A stretch of 33,126 nucleotides of DNA from Actinomycetota bacterium (GTDB lineage: Bacteria > Actinomycetota > Acidimicrobiia > IMCC26256 > VFJJ01), in the NCBI GenBank assembly GCA_009886115.1, contig VFJJ01000160.1:1-33126 (forward strand), in the 5' to 3' direction. The notes beneath the pieces are model-generated. The model was not told the origin of the DNA. It saw only the letters and a list, made by a program, of their open reading frames with translations, and did not search any database. This document shows, piece by piece, positions 1-8,454 of this stretch; the first letter of the stretch is position 1; every line of letters begins with the position of its first letter. The position numbers and the translations under genes are program-made.

Positions 1-669
1 ATGCTGAACCAGGGCCACCTCGTCGGCGAGGTCATCAGGCGCATCACGGGCTTGCGGCTGCGCCGGTTCTTCGCCGACGAGGTCGCTGGCCCGTTGGGCG
101 CCGACTTCCACATCGGGTTGCCGGCCGATGCCGACCACCGGGTCTCGAACGTGATCGCCCCGCCGCCGATGCCGTTCGACATGAGCACCATCGACCCCGA
201 CGGTCCTGCGGTCAAGACCTTCACCGGTCCGATGATCGACGTGTCAACGGTGTCGAGCGAGGCCTGGCGTCGAGCCGACATCGGAGCAGCCAACGGGCAC
301 GGCAACGCCCGTTCGGTGGCCCGGATCCAGGCGGTGGTCGCCAACGGCGGTGAGGTCGACGGCGTGAGGCTGCTGTCGCCCGAGACGATCGCGCTCATCT
401 TCGACGAGCAGTCGAACGGCTTCGACCTCGTGATCGGCATACCCGTCCGCTTCGGTATCGGGTACGCCCTCACCCCCGCGCCGACGCTGCCGTACATTCC
501 CGACGGTCGCATCTGCTTCTGGGGCGGCTACGGCGGGTCGATGATCATCGTCGACCTCGATCGCCGCATGACCTTCGCCTACATGATGAACAAGATGGCC
601 GCCGGCCTCGTCGGTAACCCGAGCGCCGAGGCACTCATCACCTCGCTCTACGACCGGAAGGCACCATGA
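1..669 (+). CDS. Beta-lactamase-family serine hydrolase, C-terminal part
   Basis: This is the C-terminal two thirds of a class C beta-lactamase/EstB-type serine hydrolase; the N-terminus lies outside the window. These enzymes are usually esterases or amidases that use a Ser-x-x-Lys nucleophile. That motif is not visible here because it belongs to the missing part. The recognisable segments are the helix beginning LVGEVIRRITG, the stretch EVAGPLGADFHIGLP, and the C-terminal FWGGYGGSM (about residues 176-184), which corresponds to the family's third active-site motif. The first in-frame ATG is probably internal rather than the true start, because family members run straight through this segment. 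The gene is convergent with the flavin monooxygenase at 794. The 124 bases between them hold no clear terminator. The substrate is unknown. Confidence 0.8.
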   Translation: MLNQGHLVGEVIRRITGLRLRRFFADEVAGPLGADFHIGLPADADHRVSNVIAPPPMPFDMSTIDPDGPAVKTFTGPMIDVSTVSSEAWRRADIGAANGHGNARSVARIQAVVANGGEVDGVRLLSPETIALIFDEQSNGFDLVIGIPVRFGIGYALTPAPTLPYIPDGRICFWGGYGGSMIIVDLDRRMTFAYMMNKMAAGLVGNPSAEALITSLYDRKAP

Positions 670-793
670 GCGCCAGCGTGGCGACATCGGCGCCGTCGTG
701 AACCGATCCGGTGGTGCTCGACGAGTGGCATCCGATCTCCGCTCTCGCCGAGATCGCGCCGTCGATCGTGCACCGCACCATGCCTCTCCACGA

Positions 794-2338
794 TCAGCCG
801 ACCGGTCGGGGTTCCGATCCGTCACGGGCGCTGGCCTCGGAACGGGTCCGCGTGGTCTCTGACAAGCGCCCGAGCGCTCTGACGAGCGCACGGTAGGCGA
901 GGGGGCTGTAGGGCCACTGCGTCACGACCTTGCCGCTGCCGGACTTGAAGTAGTTGTTCGAGACCGTCCACGCCGTGCCCTGCATCGTCGACTGCAACCA
1001 GCGGTCGTAGCGGTCGGCCCAGCGGCGCTTCACCTCGACGGAGGTCGCCCCGGTTCGGGCCAGGCGCCGCACGGCTCGCACCGCGTGCTCTGCCTGGCGC
1101 TCCAGCATCCAGACGATCTCGCCACCGTTGGTGCCGGGGCCGTACATGATGAAGAGGTTCGGGAACCCGGGGACGGTGATGCCGAGGAACGCCCGAGGCT
1201 CTCCGGCCCAGTGCTCGTGGATCGAGCGACCCCCGCGGCCGATCACTTCGAGATGCGCGAGGTAGTTCGTGGGCTGGAACCCGGTCGACATCACGAGCAC
1301 GTCGGCCGCGCGCTCGACACCGTCGACGTCGACGACGCCCGTCTCGGTGACCGCAGCGACCGCACGGGGGATCAGCTCCACGTTGTCGCGCTTGAGGGTC
1401 GGGTAGAACGACGACGCCATGATCACGCGCTTTCCCCAGTAGGGGTAGGTCGGCGTGACGGCCTCGCGCAGGTCGGGGCGATCGGCGAACTCGCGATCGA
1501 TGTAGTCGCGGCACATCTGCTCGTAGGTGGCGTTGACCTTCGAGCCGGGGCGGTACACATTGCGGCGCCAGAGGCTCTTCTCGATCCGACGCAACTGGCG
1601 GAGGCGCTCGCGCTGCCATTTCCACGGCCGACGAAGGGCGGTCCGCTCCTCGGGGCTCAGGTCGCGATCTCCCTTGGGCATCACCCAACCGGGCTCGCGC
1701 TGGAACACGAGCACCCGTCCGGCCACCTTGGCCACTTCGGGCACGAGCTGCGATGCGCTCGATCCGGTCCCGACGACCGCCACCCGCTTGCCGGTCAGGT
1801 CGTGCTCGTGCTCCCAGCGCGCCGTGTGGAACGCCGGGCCACGGAAGGTGTCGAGGCCGGGCCAGTCGGGGTAGCGAGGGACGTTCAAGAAGCCGACTGC
1901 GCTGATGAGCACCTGGCACGTCGCCGACGTCCCGTCGTCGAGGGCGAGCGTGTACGTGTGTGATCGCTCGTCCCACACCGCCTCGTTGACGCCGACGCCG
2001 GTGCGGAAGTGGTTGCGCAGGTCGAACTCGTCGACGACACCCTCGAGGTACTTCTGCAGCTCGGCCTGGCGGGCGTGGGTCCTCGTCCAGTCGGGGTGCG
2101 TGAAGGAGTAGGCGTAGAGGTTCGAGTGCGTGTCGACCTCGCACCCCGGATAGGTGTTGTCGCGCCAGGTGCCGCCGACGGAGAGCGACTTCTCGTAGAT
2201 CGTGAACGTCTCGATCCCCGCCCGTCGGAGCTTCACGCCGGCGCAGATGCCGGCGAAGCCCCCGCCCACGATCGCCACGTGCGGGGTTCGGGCCTGGCCG
2301 AGACGCCGACGGACAGCGGCCGCGCTCGTGACCTTCAC
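794..2338 (-). CDS. Flavin-containing (Baeyer-Villiger-type) monooxygenase
   Basis: A 514-residue class B flavoprotein monooxygenase, predicted to insert oxygen into a ketone or oxidise a soft nucleophile using FAD, NADPH and O2. The FAD Rossmann motif GGGFAG is at residues 25-30 and GGTWRDNTYPG follows at 55-65. The Baeyer-Villiger fingerprint appears as FRGPAFHTARW (165-175), just before the NADPH Rossmann motif GTGSSA (190-195). The start is GTG, preceded by GAGAGGGG about 7 bases upstream on the minus strand. It is the last gene of the minus-strand set that begins with the acyl-CoA dehydrogenase at 5778. A 170-bp gap carrying a tandem repeat separates it from the SnoaL-like gene, so it may have its own promoter. 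The substrate cannot be predicted. Confidence 0.88.
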   Translation of the reverse strand: MKVTSAAAVRRRLGQARTPHVAIVGGGFAGICAGVKLRRAGIETFTIYEKSLSVGGTWRDNTYPGCEVDTHSNLYAYSFTHPDWTRTHARQAELQKYLEGVVDEFDLRNHFRTGVGVNEAVWDERSHTYTLALDDGTSATCQVLISAVGFLNVPRYPDWPGLDTFRGPAFHTARWEHEHDLTGKRVAVVGTGSSASQLVPEVAKVAGRVLVFQREPGWVMPKGDRDLSPEERTALRRPWKWQRERLRQLRRIEKSLWRRNVYRPGSKVNATYEQMCRDYIDREFADRPDLREAVTPTYPYWGKRVIMASSFYPTLKRDNVELIPRAVAAVTETGVVDVDGVERAADVLVMSTGFQPTNYLAHLEVIGRGGRSIHEHWAGEPRAFLGITVPGFPNLFIMYGPGTNGGEIVWMLERQAEHAVRAVRRLARTGATSVEVKRRWADRYDRWLQSTMQGTAWTVSNNYFKSGSGKVVTQWPYSPLAYRALVRALGRLSETTRTRSEASARDGSEPRPVG

Positions 2339-2476
2339 GCTGGCGCCCCTCTCAGGTGGTCCATCCGACGGAGTCGACGCACCCTCGATGCTCGTTGAGC
2401 CCGACGGGTGGCGTCAACCCGCTGACGTGGAGCACGAACGCGAACCATGCCGCCGTGCCTGGGGACCGACCAGCCT

Positions 2477-2504
2477 GGTCGGTGGTCGGTGGTCGGTGGT
2501 CGGT
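2477..2504. repeat. Short tandem repeat, GGTCGGT x4
   Basis: Four perfect head-to-tail copies of the 7-mer GGTCGGT lie in the gap between the SnoaL-like gene and the flavin monooxygenase. The first copy is also the right arm of an inverted repeat (ACCGACC at 2465-2471, spacer AGCCT, GGTCGGT at 2477-2483). No T-run follows on the minus strand, so a classical terminator is not supported. Confidence 0.85.
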
Positions 2505-2508
2505 ACGG

Positions 2509-2910
2509 TCAGCGGTCGGGGCGGTCGCTCAGACCGTCGGCCACGATGAACTGGCACCGGGTGGCGGCGATCTTCCAGCCGTCGCCGGTGCGGACGAGGT
2601 CGTCGTGGTACACGGCGCAGCGCGGGGTGCCGACACCGCGTTCGATGAACAGCAGGTTCCGCACCGTGTGGGCGTGGTCGTCGTCGACCATCTCGATCAC
2701 CGGCGGGCCGCCGAGATGCAAGCCTCCGGGAGCGGCGCCCATCATCCGGCGGAGCCCGTCGTGGCCCACCCAGGGGCGTCCGTACACCTGGTAGGTGGCG
2801 TCGGGCGTGAACAGCGCCACCCACCCCTCGGTGTCGTCGAGGTCGAGGGTCAGGCAATAGCGGGCCACGAGATCGCTGATGGCCACGTGGTCGTCAGGGC
2901 TCGGGATCAC
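2509..2910 (-). CDS. SnoaL-like (NTF2-fold) protein
   Basis: A 133-residue single-domain protein of the SnoaL_4/NTF2-like type. Members are cone-shaped alpha+beta barrels that act as isomerases, dehydratases, cyclases or small-molecule binders. Family-typical segments are ISDLVARYCLTLDLDD near the N-terminus, WVALFTPDATYQVYGR, and a late HDDLVRTGDGWKIAATR strand pair. The chosen start is the GTG at 2910-2908, which overlaps the ligase stop codon as GTGA and has GGAGAG upstream. A longer frame to 2973 exists but its extra residues read as shadow sequence. Position after an acyl-CoA ligase suggests an auxiliary ring-modifying or hydrating step. The reaction is unknown. Confidence 0.8.
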   Translation of the reverse strand: MIPSPDDHVAISDLVARYCLTLDLDDTEGWVALFTPDATYQVYGRPWVGHDGLRRMMGAAPGGLHLGGPPVIEMVDDDHAHTVRNLLFIERGVGTPRCAVYHDDLVRTGDGWKIAATRCQFIVADGLSDRPDR

Positions 2911-4526
2911 GATGCGCTCTCCGGTGGACGGTCGAGGTTCGACGGGATGTGCACACGAGCAGCCAGCTCGCACGGCCGGCCCGCTGACTCCCCGGCCAGG
3001 CGTGACCGGACGACCTTGCCCGAGGGGGTTCGGGGGAGCGGCCCGTCCCAGACCACCAGCTGCTCGGGCAGCTTACGGGTGGCGATCCCACCGGCGCGCA
3101 GGTGCTCGACGACGTCGCCGAGCCGGATCGTCGCTCCAGCCTCCGGCTGCACGGCCACGGCGAGCCGCTCGCCGGTGTCGGGGTCTCCGACCCCGAACGC
3201 CGCGCACTCCACGATCCCCGGAAGACGGGCCAGCGCACCGTCGAGCTCGCTCAGCGAGATCTTGAGCCCGTTGCGGTTCACGACCTCCGCGATGCGCCCG
3301 ACCACGGTGAGCCGATCGTCGTGCACGTCGACGGCGTCACCGGTGCGGAACCAGTCGTCCTCGAATGCGGCGGCGTTGTCGGCGGGGTCGACGTAGCCGA
3401 GGAACAGGGCGGGCCCGCGCAGCAGGCCTTCCTGGGCGTGGTCCCGGGAGCCCACCCTCACCTCGGTCCCCGCCATGAAGGCGCCGTCGTCGCCCAGTCG
3501 GGTGGAGGGGTCGTCGCTCGGCAGGCTGCCGGTGGTGTTCGGCGCCTCCGACGATCCGTAGACGCGAGCGGCCACGATTCCGAACTCGCCGGTGGCCTGC
3601 TCGAGGAGCGGGCGGGCCAGCATGGCGCCACCCAGGGCGACGGTGCGAAGGGCGATACGGCGGTCGTCCCGCCCGGCCGCCGCTCGCAGCAGCCGCTCGA
3701 CGATCACGGGTGCGCCGCCGAGCACCTCGGCGCCGAGCTGGTTGATCCGTTCGAGCGACGCCTCGGCCTCGAAACGGTCTTCGAGCGCCAAGGTGGCGTG
3801 CTGGTCGGCGCACAGGTGCATCTGCATCACGCCGGCGATGCTGGTGAGCGGGCTCACGAGGAACACCACCGTCCCGGCTCGGGTGCCGGTGACATGCGCC
3901 ATGTTCCGGGCTCCGGCCGTGAGCGTGTTGAGCGAGTGCACGACCCCCTTGGGACGGCTGGTGGTGCCCGAGGTGAACAACACCACGGCCGGCCCGTCGC
4001 GTTCGGGCTCGCCAGCGGTGTCGCGACTGCCGTCGAGGACGGCTCCGTCGGCGGCTCCGGACAGATCGCCCAGGCGCTCCAACGGCCAGGGGTCGACCTC
4101 GAGACCGGCGAGCAGCCGCCCGATGTCGGAGGCGGGGGCCACCACGACCGGGGCGCCGCCGATCGTCTCCACGGCCAGCGCCACGTCGGCCGTCCCGACG
4201 CGCCGGTCGAGGACGATCGTCGTGGCGCCCGTGCGCAGGAGGGCGTGGTAGGCGACCACGCCGTCGACGGTGTTGCCGGTCACGAGCACCGCTGCGGTTC
4301 CGGGCCGCAGCCCGCCCGACCGGAGCACGGCTGCGGCGCGGGCGACGTCGCGGGCGAGCTCGGTGGCGGTGAGCGACCTCTCGTTGTCGATCACCGCGAG
4401 CATGTGGGGACGGCTCGACGCCGCCGCTTCGATCCCGTCGGTCAGGGTCCGGTCGTCCCAGAGCCGCTCGGCTCGGTAGCGGTCGGCCCGGTCGGTCGGA
4501 ACGGGCTTCGTCGGCGTGATCACCAT
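2907..4526 (-). CDS. AMP-dependent acyl-CoA synthetase/ligase
   Basis: A 539-residue ANL-superfamily enzyme that would activate a carboxylic acid to its acyl-AMP and then its CoA thioester. The P-loop core FTSGTTSRPKG is at 184-194, the VYGSSEAPNTTG segment lies in the middle, and WFRTGD plus VVGRIAEVVNRNG mark the hinge to the C-terminal domain. LPRTPSGKVV carries the expected catalytic lysine (about residue 504). The ATG lies one base after the stop of the upstream acyl-CoA dehydrogenase, and the 3' end overlaps the SnoaL-like gene, so the three are almost certainly co-translated. An acid activated here could feed directly to the adjacent dehydrogenases. Chain type is not predictable. Confidence 0.92.
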   Translation of the reverse strand: MVITPTKPVPTDRADRYRAERLWDDRTLTDGIEAAASSRPHMLAVIDNERSLTATELARDVARAAAVLRSGGLRPGTAAVLVTGNTVDGVVAYHALLRTGATTIVLDRRVGTADVALAVETIGGAPVVVAPASDIGRLLAGLEVDPWPLERLGDLSGAADGAVLDGSRDTAGEPERDGPAVVLFTSGTTSRPKGVVHSLNTLTAGARNMAHVTGTRAGTVVFLVSPLTSIAGVMQMHLCADQHATLALEDRFEAEASLERINQLGAEVLGGAPVIVERLLRAAAGRDDRRIALRTVALGGAMLARPLLEQATGEFGIVAARVYGSSEAPNTTGSLPSDDPSTRLGDDGAFMAGTEVRVGSRDHAQEGLLRGPALFLGYVDPADNAAAFEDDWFRTGDAVDVHDDRLTVVGRIAEVVNRNGLKISLSELDGALARLPGIVECAAFGVGDPDTGERLAVAVQPEAGATIRLGDVVEHLRAGGIATRKLPEQLVVWDGPLPRTPSGKVVRSRLAGESAGRPCELAARVHIPSNLDRPPESAS

Positions 4527-4527
4527 C

Positions 4528-5778
4528 TCAGGCCCGCGGGAGCCCGAGGAGCTGACGGCTGATCAGGCCCCGCAGGATCTCAGACGCGCCACCCGAGATC
4601 GTGAGCGCCCGCCCCCAGAGGAAGGCCGCGTACCAGCGGTCGACGACCTCGCGTCCGGCGTCATCGACCGATGCGGATGACGCGAGCAGCTCGAGAGCTG
4701 CTTCCCCAAGGGCCACATGGAGCTCCGAGTAGGCGAGCTTTGCGAGCGGACCGTCGCTCACGTGCTCGTCGTCGCGCAGGAGCCGCTCCACGGTGTCGGC
4801 GACGACGAGCTTGGTGGCCTCCACTCGGGTGAGCAGCACGGCCAGTTGGTGCTGGATGTCCTCGTGGTCGATGGCCCGGCTGCCGTCGGGGAAACGGGCG
4901 AGGCGGGCGAGGGCAACGAGGTCGTCGAACATCATCTGGAGCTGCACGGCGTTGGCGCCCACGTACGCCCGCTCCGACGCCAACCCCGACGTGACCACCG
5001 GCCAGCCGCCGTGCAGCGGGCCGAGCACGTGCTCGGCCCCCAGGCGGACATCGTCGAGGAACACCTCGCAGAACTCCGCGGCGCCCGTCATCTCCCGGAT
5101 GGGACGAACCGTGATCCCCTGTGCCGCCATGGGGACGATGAACGCGGTGAGCCCCGCGTGACGGTCGACGGTCGGGTCGGTGCGCGCGAGCAGGAGGCCC
5201 ACGTCGGCCCACTGGGCATCGGTGCTCCAGATCTTCTGGCCGGTGACGACGAAGCCGTCGCCATCGGCCTCGGCCCGGGTTCGCAGTGACGCCAGGTCGC
5301 TGCCGGAGTCGGGCTCGCTGAACAGCTGACACCAGATGTGCTCGCCGCTGCGGATGCGCGGGAGGTACCAGCGCTTCTGGGCGTCGGAGCCGAACTCGAT
5401 GAGCGCATGGGCGGCCAGCAGGACCTGCTCGATCGGACGGTAGGCCCGGGCCCGGTAGAGCTCCTCCATGAGCACGAGGTCGCGCGTCGGGTCATGCCCG
5501 ATACTGCCGCCCCACTCGACGGGCCATCCGGCGCCGAGGTAGCCCGCGCCGTAGAGCGCGCCCAGCCACGCTCGGATCGCCGCTTCCTCAGTGGCGTCAC
5601 GGGGTGACCGGACGCCCTCGGGGAACGGCAGGAAGGGAGCCCGCTCGGCGATGAACCGTCGAACGTGAGCACGGAACTCGTCGACTCCGAGGTCGTCGCC
5701 GCCGGAGCCTCCGGCGCGAGGCTCAGCTTCGTCCGGTGCTGGCCCTTGGTGATCGGTCCGACCCCCGGACGAGTCCAT
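4528..5778 (-). CDS. Acyl-CoA dehydrogenase, large subunit type
   Basis: A 416-residue FAD-dependent acyl-CoA dehydrogenase that introduces an alpha,beta double bond into an acyl-CoA. The middle beta domain shows FSEPDSGSD (153-161) and GQKIWST (180-186), both flavin/substrate-contact signatures. The C-terminus has ISGGASEILRGLISRQLLG, the usual adenine-binding end of the family. The reading frame is open far upstream, but the ATG at 5778 is preferred: GAGGAG sits 6 bases before it, and family similarity begins after a short Gly/Asp-rich leader. It opens a minus-strand operon with the ligase (one-base gap). A shorter dehydrogenase is transcribed divergently 162 bp away. In Actinobacteria such pairs (for example FadE28-FadE29) form alpha2beta2 enzymes acting on steroid CoA esters. 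Confidence 0.9.
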   Translation of the reverse strand: MDSSGGRTDHQGPAPDEAEPRAGGSGGDDLGVDEFRAHVRRFIAERAPFLPFPEGVRSPRDATEEAAIRAWLGALYGAGYLGAGWPVEWGGSIGHDPTRDLVLMEELYRARAYRPIEQVLLAAHALIEFGSDAQKRWYLPRIRSGEHIWCQLFSEPDSGSDLASLRTRAEADGDGFVVTGQKIWSTDAQWADVGLLLARTDPTVDRHAGLTAFIVPMAAQGITVRPIREMTGAAEFCEVFLDDVRLGAEHVLGPLHGGWPVVTSGLASERAYVGANAVQLQMMFDDLVALARLARFPDGSRAIDHEDIQHQLAVLLTRVEATKLVVADTVERLLRDDEHVSDGPLAKLAYSELHVALGEAALELLASSASVDDAGREVVDRWYAAFLWGRALTISGGASEILRGLISRQLLGLPRA

Positions 5779-5780
5779 CT

Positions 5781-5830
5781 CGCTCCTCGGTGCTCGCTCC
5801 TCGGTGCTCGCTCCTGGCTGCTCGGTGCTC
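5781..5830. repeat. 14-bp tandem repeat in the divergent promoter region
   Basis: Two exact copies of CGCTCCTCGGTGCT (5781-5794 and 5795-5808), a third copy with two changes (5809-5822) and a partial fourth. On the minus strand every exact unit contains GAGGAGCG, and the copy nearest the acyl-CoA dehydrogenase start supplies its ribosome binding site. The repeat occupies about a third of the 162-bp gap between the divergent dehydrogenase genes. Confidence 0.8.
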
Positions 5831-5940
5831 GCTGTTGTCAGTGTGACCCAGTTGCCCTGAGGCGGGCAGATCCGTAGCTTGACGCCGATGTCGTTGCCGC
5901 GTGTGCCCGTCGAGCTCGTTGTGCCTCCCGGCGTCTCGCT

Positions 5941-7008
5941 GTGACGACATCGGCCGCCGAGCTGCACGACCTCCGCGACACCGTCCGACGGGCTCTGGGC
6001 GGCGGTCCATCCGGTGGCGGGCCGCCGTCGCTCGATCCCGCGTGGCGCGACTCCTGGCCCGAGCTCGCCGGGCTGGGGGTGCTGGCCCTGTGCGTTCCCG
6101 AGGATCTCGGCGGGCTCGGGTGGGAGATCGAAGCCGCGTTCGTCGTCGGCCACGAGCTCGGAGCCGCGTTGCATGGTGCCCCCTACGCCGGCGCCGCCGC
6201 CGCCACCGCAGCCCTCGCACCCGGGCTGTCCGACTCCCAGCGGGCCGAGGTGGTCGGCGCCGTGCTCGACGGGAGCGAGCTGCCCACCGTGGCCCTCCTC
6301 GAACCGGGCGGGGTCATCAGCTCGTCGGTCTCGTCGGGTGCGTCCGACACGTCGGTGCGGGTCGACGGGATGGCTCGCGCCGTGGCCGGCGCAGGGCACG
6401 CCGACGCCTTCCTCGTGATCGGCGCCGATGCCATGGCCTACGTCCGCCGCACCGGGCGTTGCGCCCTGGTGAACGAGAACAGCTTCGATGTCACGCGCTC
6501 GTGCGCCGACGTGCGTTTCGACGGCGCCTCGGGGCTGGCCGTGGCGAGCGACCCCACCCGCCGGGCCACGACACTCTCGCTCCACGGGCTCCTGCTCGCC
6601 GCCGACGCGCTCGGCGGTGTCGAGCGCACGCTGGCGCAGACCATCGACTACGCCCGCACGCGACAGGCGTTCGGTCGACCGATCGGCGGGTTCCAGGCCG
6701 TCCAGCACCGGATCGTCGACCACACCGTGACGGTACGAGGAATGGTCCTGCTCGCCAGGAAGGCGGGCGATCAGCTCACGTCCGGCGACCCCGGTGCCGG
6801 GCGCACCGCGTTGCTCGCCCAGGCCGCCATCGCCACCGACGCCGTCGCCATCCTGCACGACCTGCTGCAGCTCACCGGCGCGATCGGCTTCACGTGGGAG
6901 TACGGCCTGCACCTCTACGAACGCCGAGCCCATCTCGACGCTCGCCTCGCCGGCAACCCGCGCCACGCCCGTCACGCCCTCGCCCTGCTCGAAGGCTGGT
7001 GCGCCTGA
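5941..7008 (+). CDS. Acyl-CoA dehydrogenase, short subunit type
   Basis: A 355-residue acyl-CoA dehydrogenase paralogue of the shorter kind found as one partner of heterotetrameric actinobacterial enzymes. It carries LGVLALCVPEDLGGLGWE in the N-terminal helical domain, the family signature TRQAFGRPIGGFQAVQH in the C-terminal domain, and IGFTWEYGLHLYERRA, which resembles the IGFTWEHD segment of FadE27-like subunits. The central domain is compact and lacks a clear FSEPDSGSD equivalent, in contrast to the neighbour at 4528. The start is a GTG without a convincing Shine-Dalgarno, so the exact start is uncertain. It is divergent from the large-subunit gene, whereas such pairs are usually adjacent in the same direction. 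Pairing of the two products is inferred. Confidence 0.85.
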   Translation: MTTSAAELHDLRDTVRRALGGGPSGGGPPSLDPAWRDSWPELAGLGVLALCVPEDLGGLGWEIEAAFVVGHELGAALHGAPYAGAAAATAALAPGLSDSQRAEVVGAVLDGSELPTVALLEPGGVISSSVSSGASDTSVRVDGMARAVAGAGHADAFLVIGADAMAYVRRTGRCALVNENSFDVTRSCADVRFDGASGLAVASDPTRRATTLSLHGLLLAADALGGVERTLAQTIDYARTRQAFGRPIGGFQAVQHRIVDHTVTVRGMVLLARKAGDQLTSGDPGAGRTALLAQAAIATDAVAILHDLLQLTGAIGFTWEYGLHLYERRAHLDARLAGNPRHARHALALLEGWCA

Positions 7009-7035
7009 GCGAATCCAACGTGCGGGAACCTGCCG

Positions 7036-8454
7036 TCACACCTGCGAACGGGCGCCGGCGACCACGGCCTCACGAACGATGGGGAGGCGCACCCGAACCG
7101 TGGTCGACCCCGGGTGTGAGTCGAACTCGATCACGCCGTCGTGACGTTCGACGATCCGACGCGAGATGTCGAGCCCGAGACCGGTCCCCTTGCCGACGTC
7201 CTTGGTGGTGAAGAACGGCTCGAAGACCCGGTGCAGCACCGCCGGATCGATGCCCGGCCCGCTGTCGGTGAGCTCCACGACGATGTCGGCTCCCCGGCGG
7301 AGCGTTGCGATGCGCAACGTCCCGCGCCCCTCCATCGCATCGACGGCGTTGTCGATCAGGTTCGTCCAGACCTGATTGAGCTCGGCCGCGTACACCTCGA
7401 TCTCGGGGATCTCGGCGTCATAGGCACGAACCACCTCGATGTCTCGCAGCTTGACCGCCAGCATCGTGAGCGTGCTCTCGATGCCCCCGGTCACGTCGAT
7501 CCGATTGAGCGCTGCGCGATCCATCGCGGAGTACGTCTTGACGTCCTCGACGAGGTGCGAGATACGGGCGGTGGCCTCGGCGAGCTCGTCGAGGATCGAC
7601 ATCATCCCGACCGTGCTGGTGATCCAACGCACCGCCGGCGACAGCGCCTCGGAGCCGACGGCGGCTTCGAGCTCCTCCAGCCAGACACGGTCGACACCTG
7701 AGGCGGCGAGAACCGGGGCCAGCCGCCAAGCGATGCCGACGTCGTGGTCCTCGAGCCAGGAGCCGATGGCATCCTCGCGATCGGCGCGCTCGATGGCGCC
7801 GTCATCGGCGTCGGGACGTTGTCGGAGCTCGGCCCGGAAACGGTCGAGCTTCAAGAACTGATCGGCGGCGACCCCCTGTTCGGCGAGGGCGACGAGCGAG
7901 GACATCATGTACTCGCTGGCGTTTCGCAGCCCTTCGACAGCACGCATCGACGCCGCCGCGGGATTGTTGATCTCGTGGGCGAGACCGGCGGCGAGGGTTC
8001 CCAGGGCAACGAGCGACTCGCGCTCGCGGGCATGGGCGTCGATACTGCGAACCGTGTGGAAGACGCCGGTGATCATGTGCATCGCGAACGGCGACCACGA
8101 GCCGACCACCGAGGCGAGCTTGTCGGACGGCACGACCAGGCACCGACCCGGAGTCACGGCGCGCCCAGACGCCCGGTAGACCCCGTCGGCGCCGCCCCAC
8201 GCCGCGAGGCCGCCGGCCCATTGACCCGGTGTCGACATCGTGGCGACGACGTTGCTCCGATTGGCGACCCGACGCGACAACTCGATCTCACCCTCCAGCA
8301 AGATCCACAACTGATCTGCTTGGCGGCCCTCGGTGAACAATTCGTCATCGGGCGCAAAGCGGATCTCGTGCCCGGCATCGATCAGCTCGGCCCGCTGCCC
8401 GTCGTCGAGCTCTGCGGTGAGGAACGCGGCCCGCAGATCGTCGGCGAGGCTCAT
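7036..8454 (-). CDS. Sensor histidine kinase with N-terminal cyclic-nucleotide-binding-type domain
   Basis: A 472-residue soluble kinase with no membrane segment. Residues about 20-125 form a CNB/CRP-like beta-roll (FAPDDELFTEGRQADQLWIL, then LLEGEIELSRR). The H-box LGTLAAGLAHEINNP places the phosphorylated histidine at H160. The ATPase domain shows the N-box NLIDNAVDAM (365-374), DSGPGI (397-402), FEPFFTTK (411-418) and GKGTGLGL (421-428). A roughly 150-residue helical insert separates the H-box from the ATPase. The ATG overlaps the stop of the response-regulator gene as ATGA, so the two are translationally coupled and very likely cognate. The ligand could be a cyclic nucleotide, or the domain may sense something else; no ligand-binding residue set was confirmed. 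Confidence 0.92.
   Translation of the reverse strand: MSLADDLRAAFLTAELDDGQRAELIDAGHEIRFAPDDELFTEGRQADQLWILLEGEIELSRRVANRSNVVATMSTPGQWAGGLAAWGGADGVYRASGRAVTPGRCLVVPSDKLASVVGSWSPFAMHMITGVFHTVRSIDAHARERESLVALGTLAAGLAHEINNPAAASMRAVEGLRNASEYMMSSLVALAEQGVAADQFLKLDRFRAELRQRPDADDGAIERADREDAIGSWLEDHDVGIAWRLAPVLAASGVDRVWLEELEAAVGSEALSPAVRWITSTVGMMSILDELAEATARISHLVEDVKTYSAMDRAALNRIDVTGGIESTLTMLAVKLRDIEVVRAYDAEIPEIEVYAAELNQVWTNLIDNAVDAMEGRGTLRIATLRRGADIVVELTDSGPGIDPAVLHRVFEPFFTTKDVGKGTGLGLDISRRIVERHDGVIEFDSHPGSTTVRVRLPIVREAVVAGARSQV

Noticed and set aside
2464-2484. Inverted repeat ACCGACC/GGTCGGT as a rho-independent terminator
   Set aside because: No U-tract follows on either strand, and the right arm is just the first unit of the GGTCGGT array.
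3102-4562. Long plus-strand frame of 486 codons opposite the acyl-CoA ligase
   Set aside because: It is a shadow of the ligase in GC-rich DNA: low complexity, no recognisable domain, and the ligase motifs on the other strand are intact.
5779-6975. N-terminal extension of the acyl-CoA dehydrogenase frame to 815 codons
   Set aside because: The extension covers the divergent dehydrogenase gene in antisense and the tandem repeat, has shadow composition, and the ATG at 5778 has a clear ribosome binding site.
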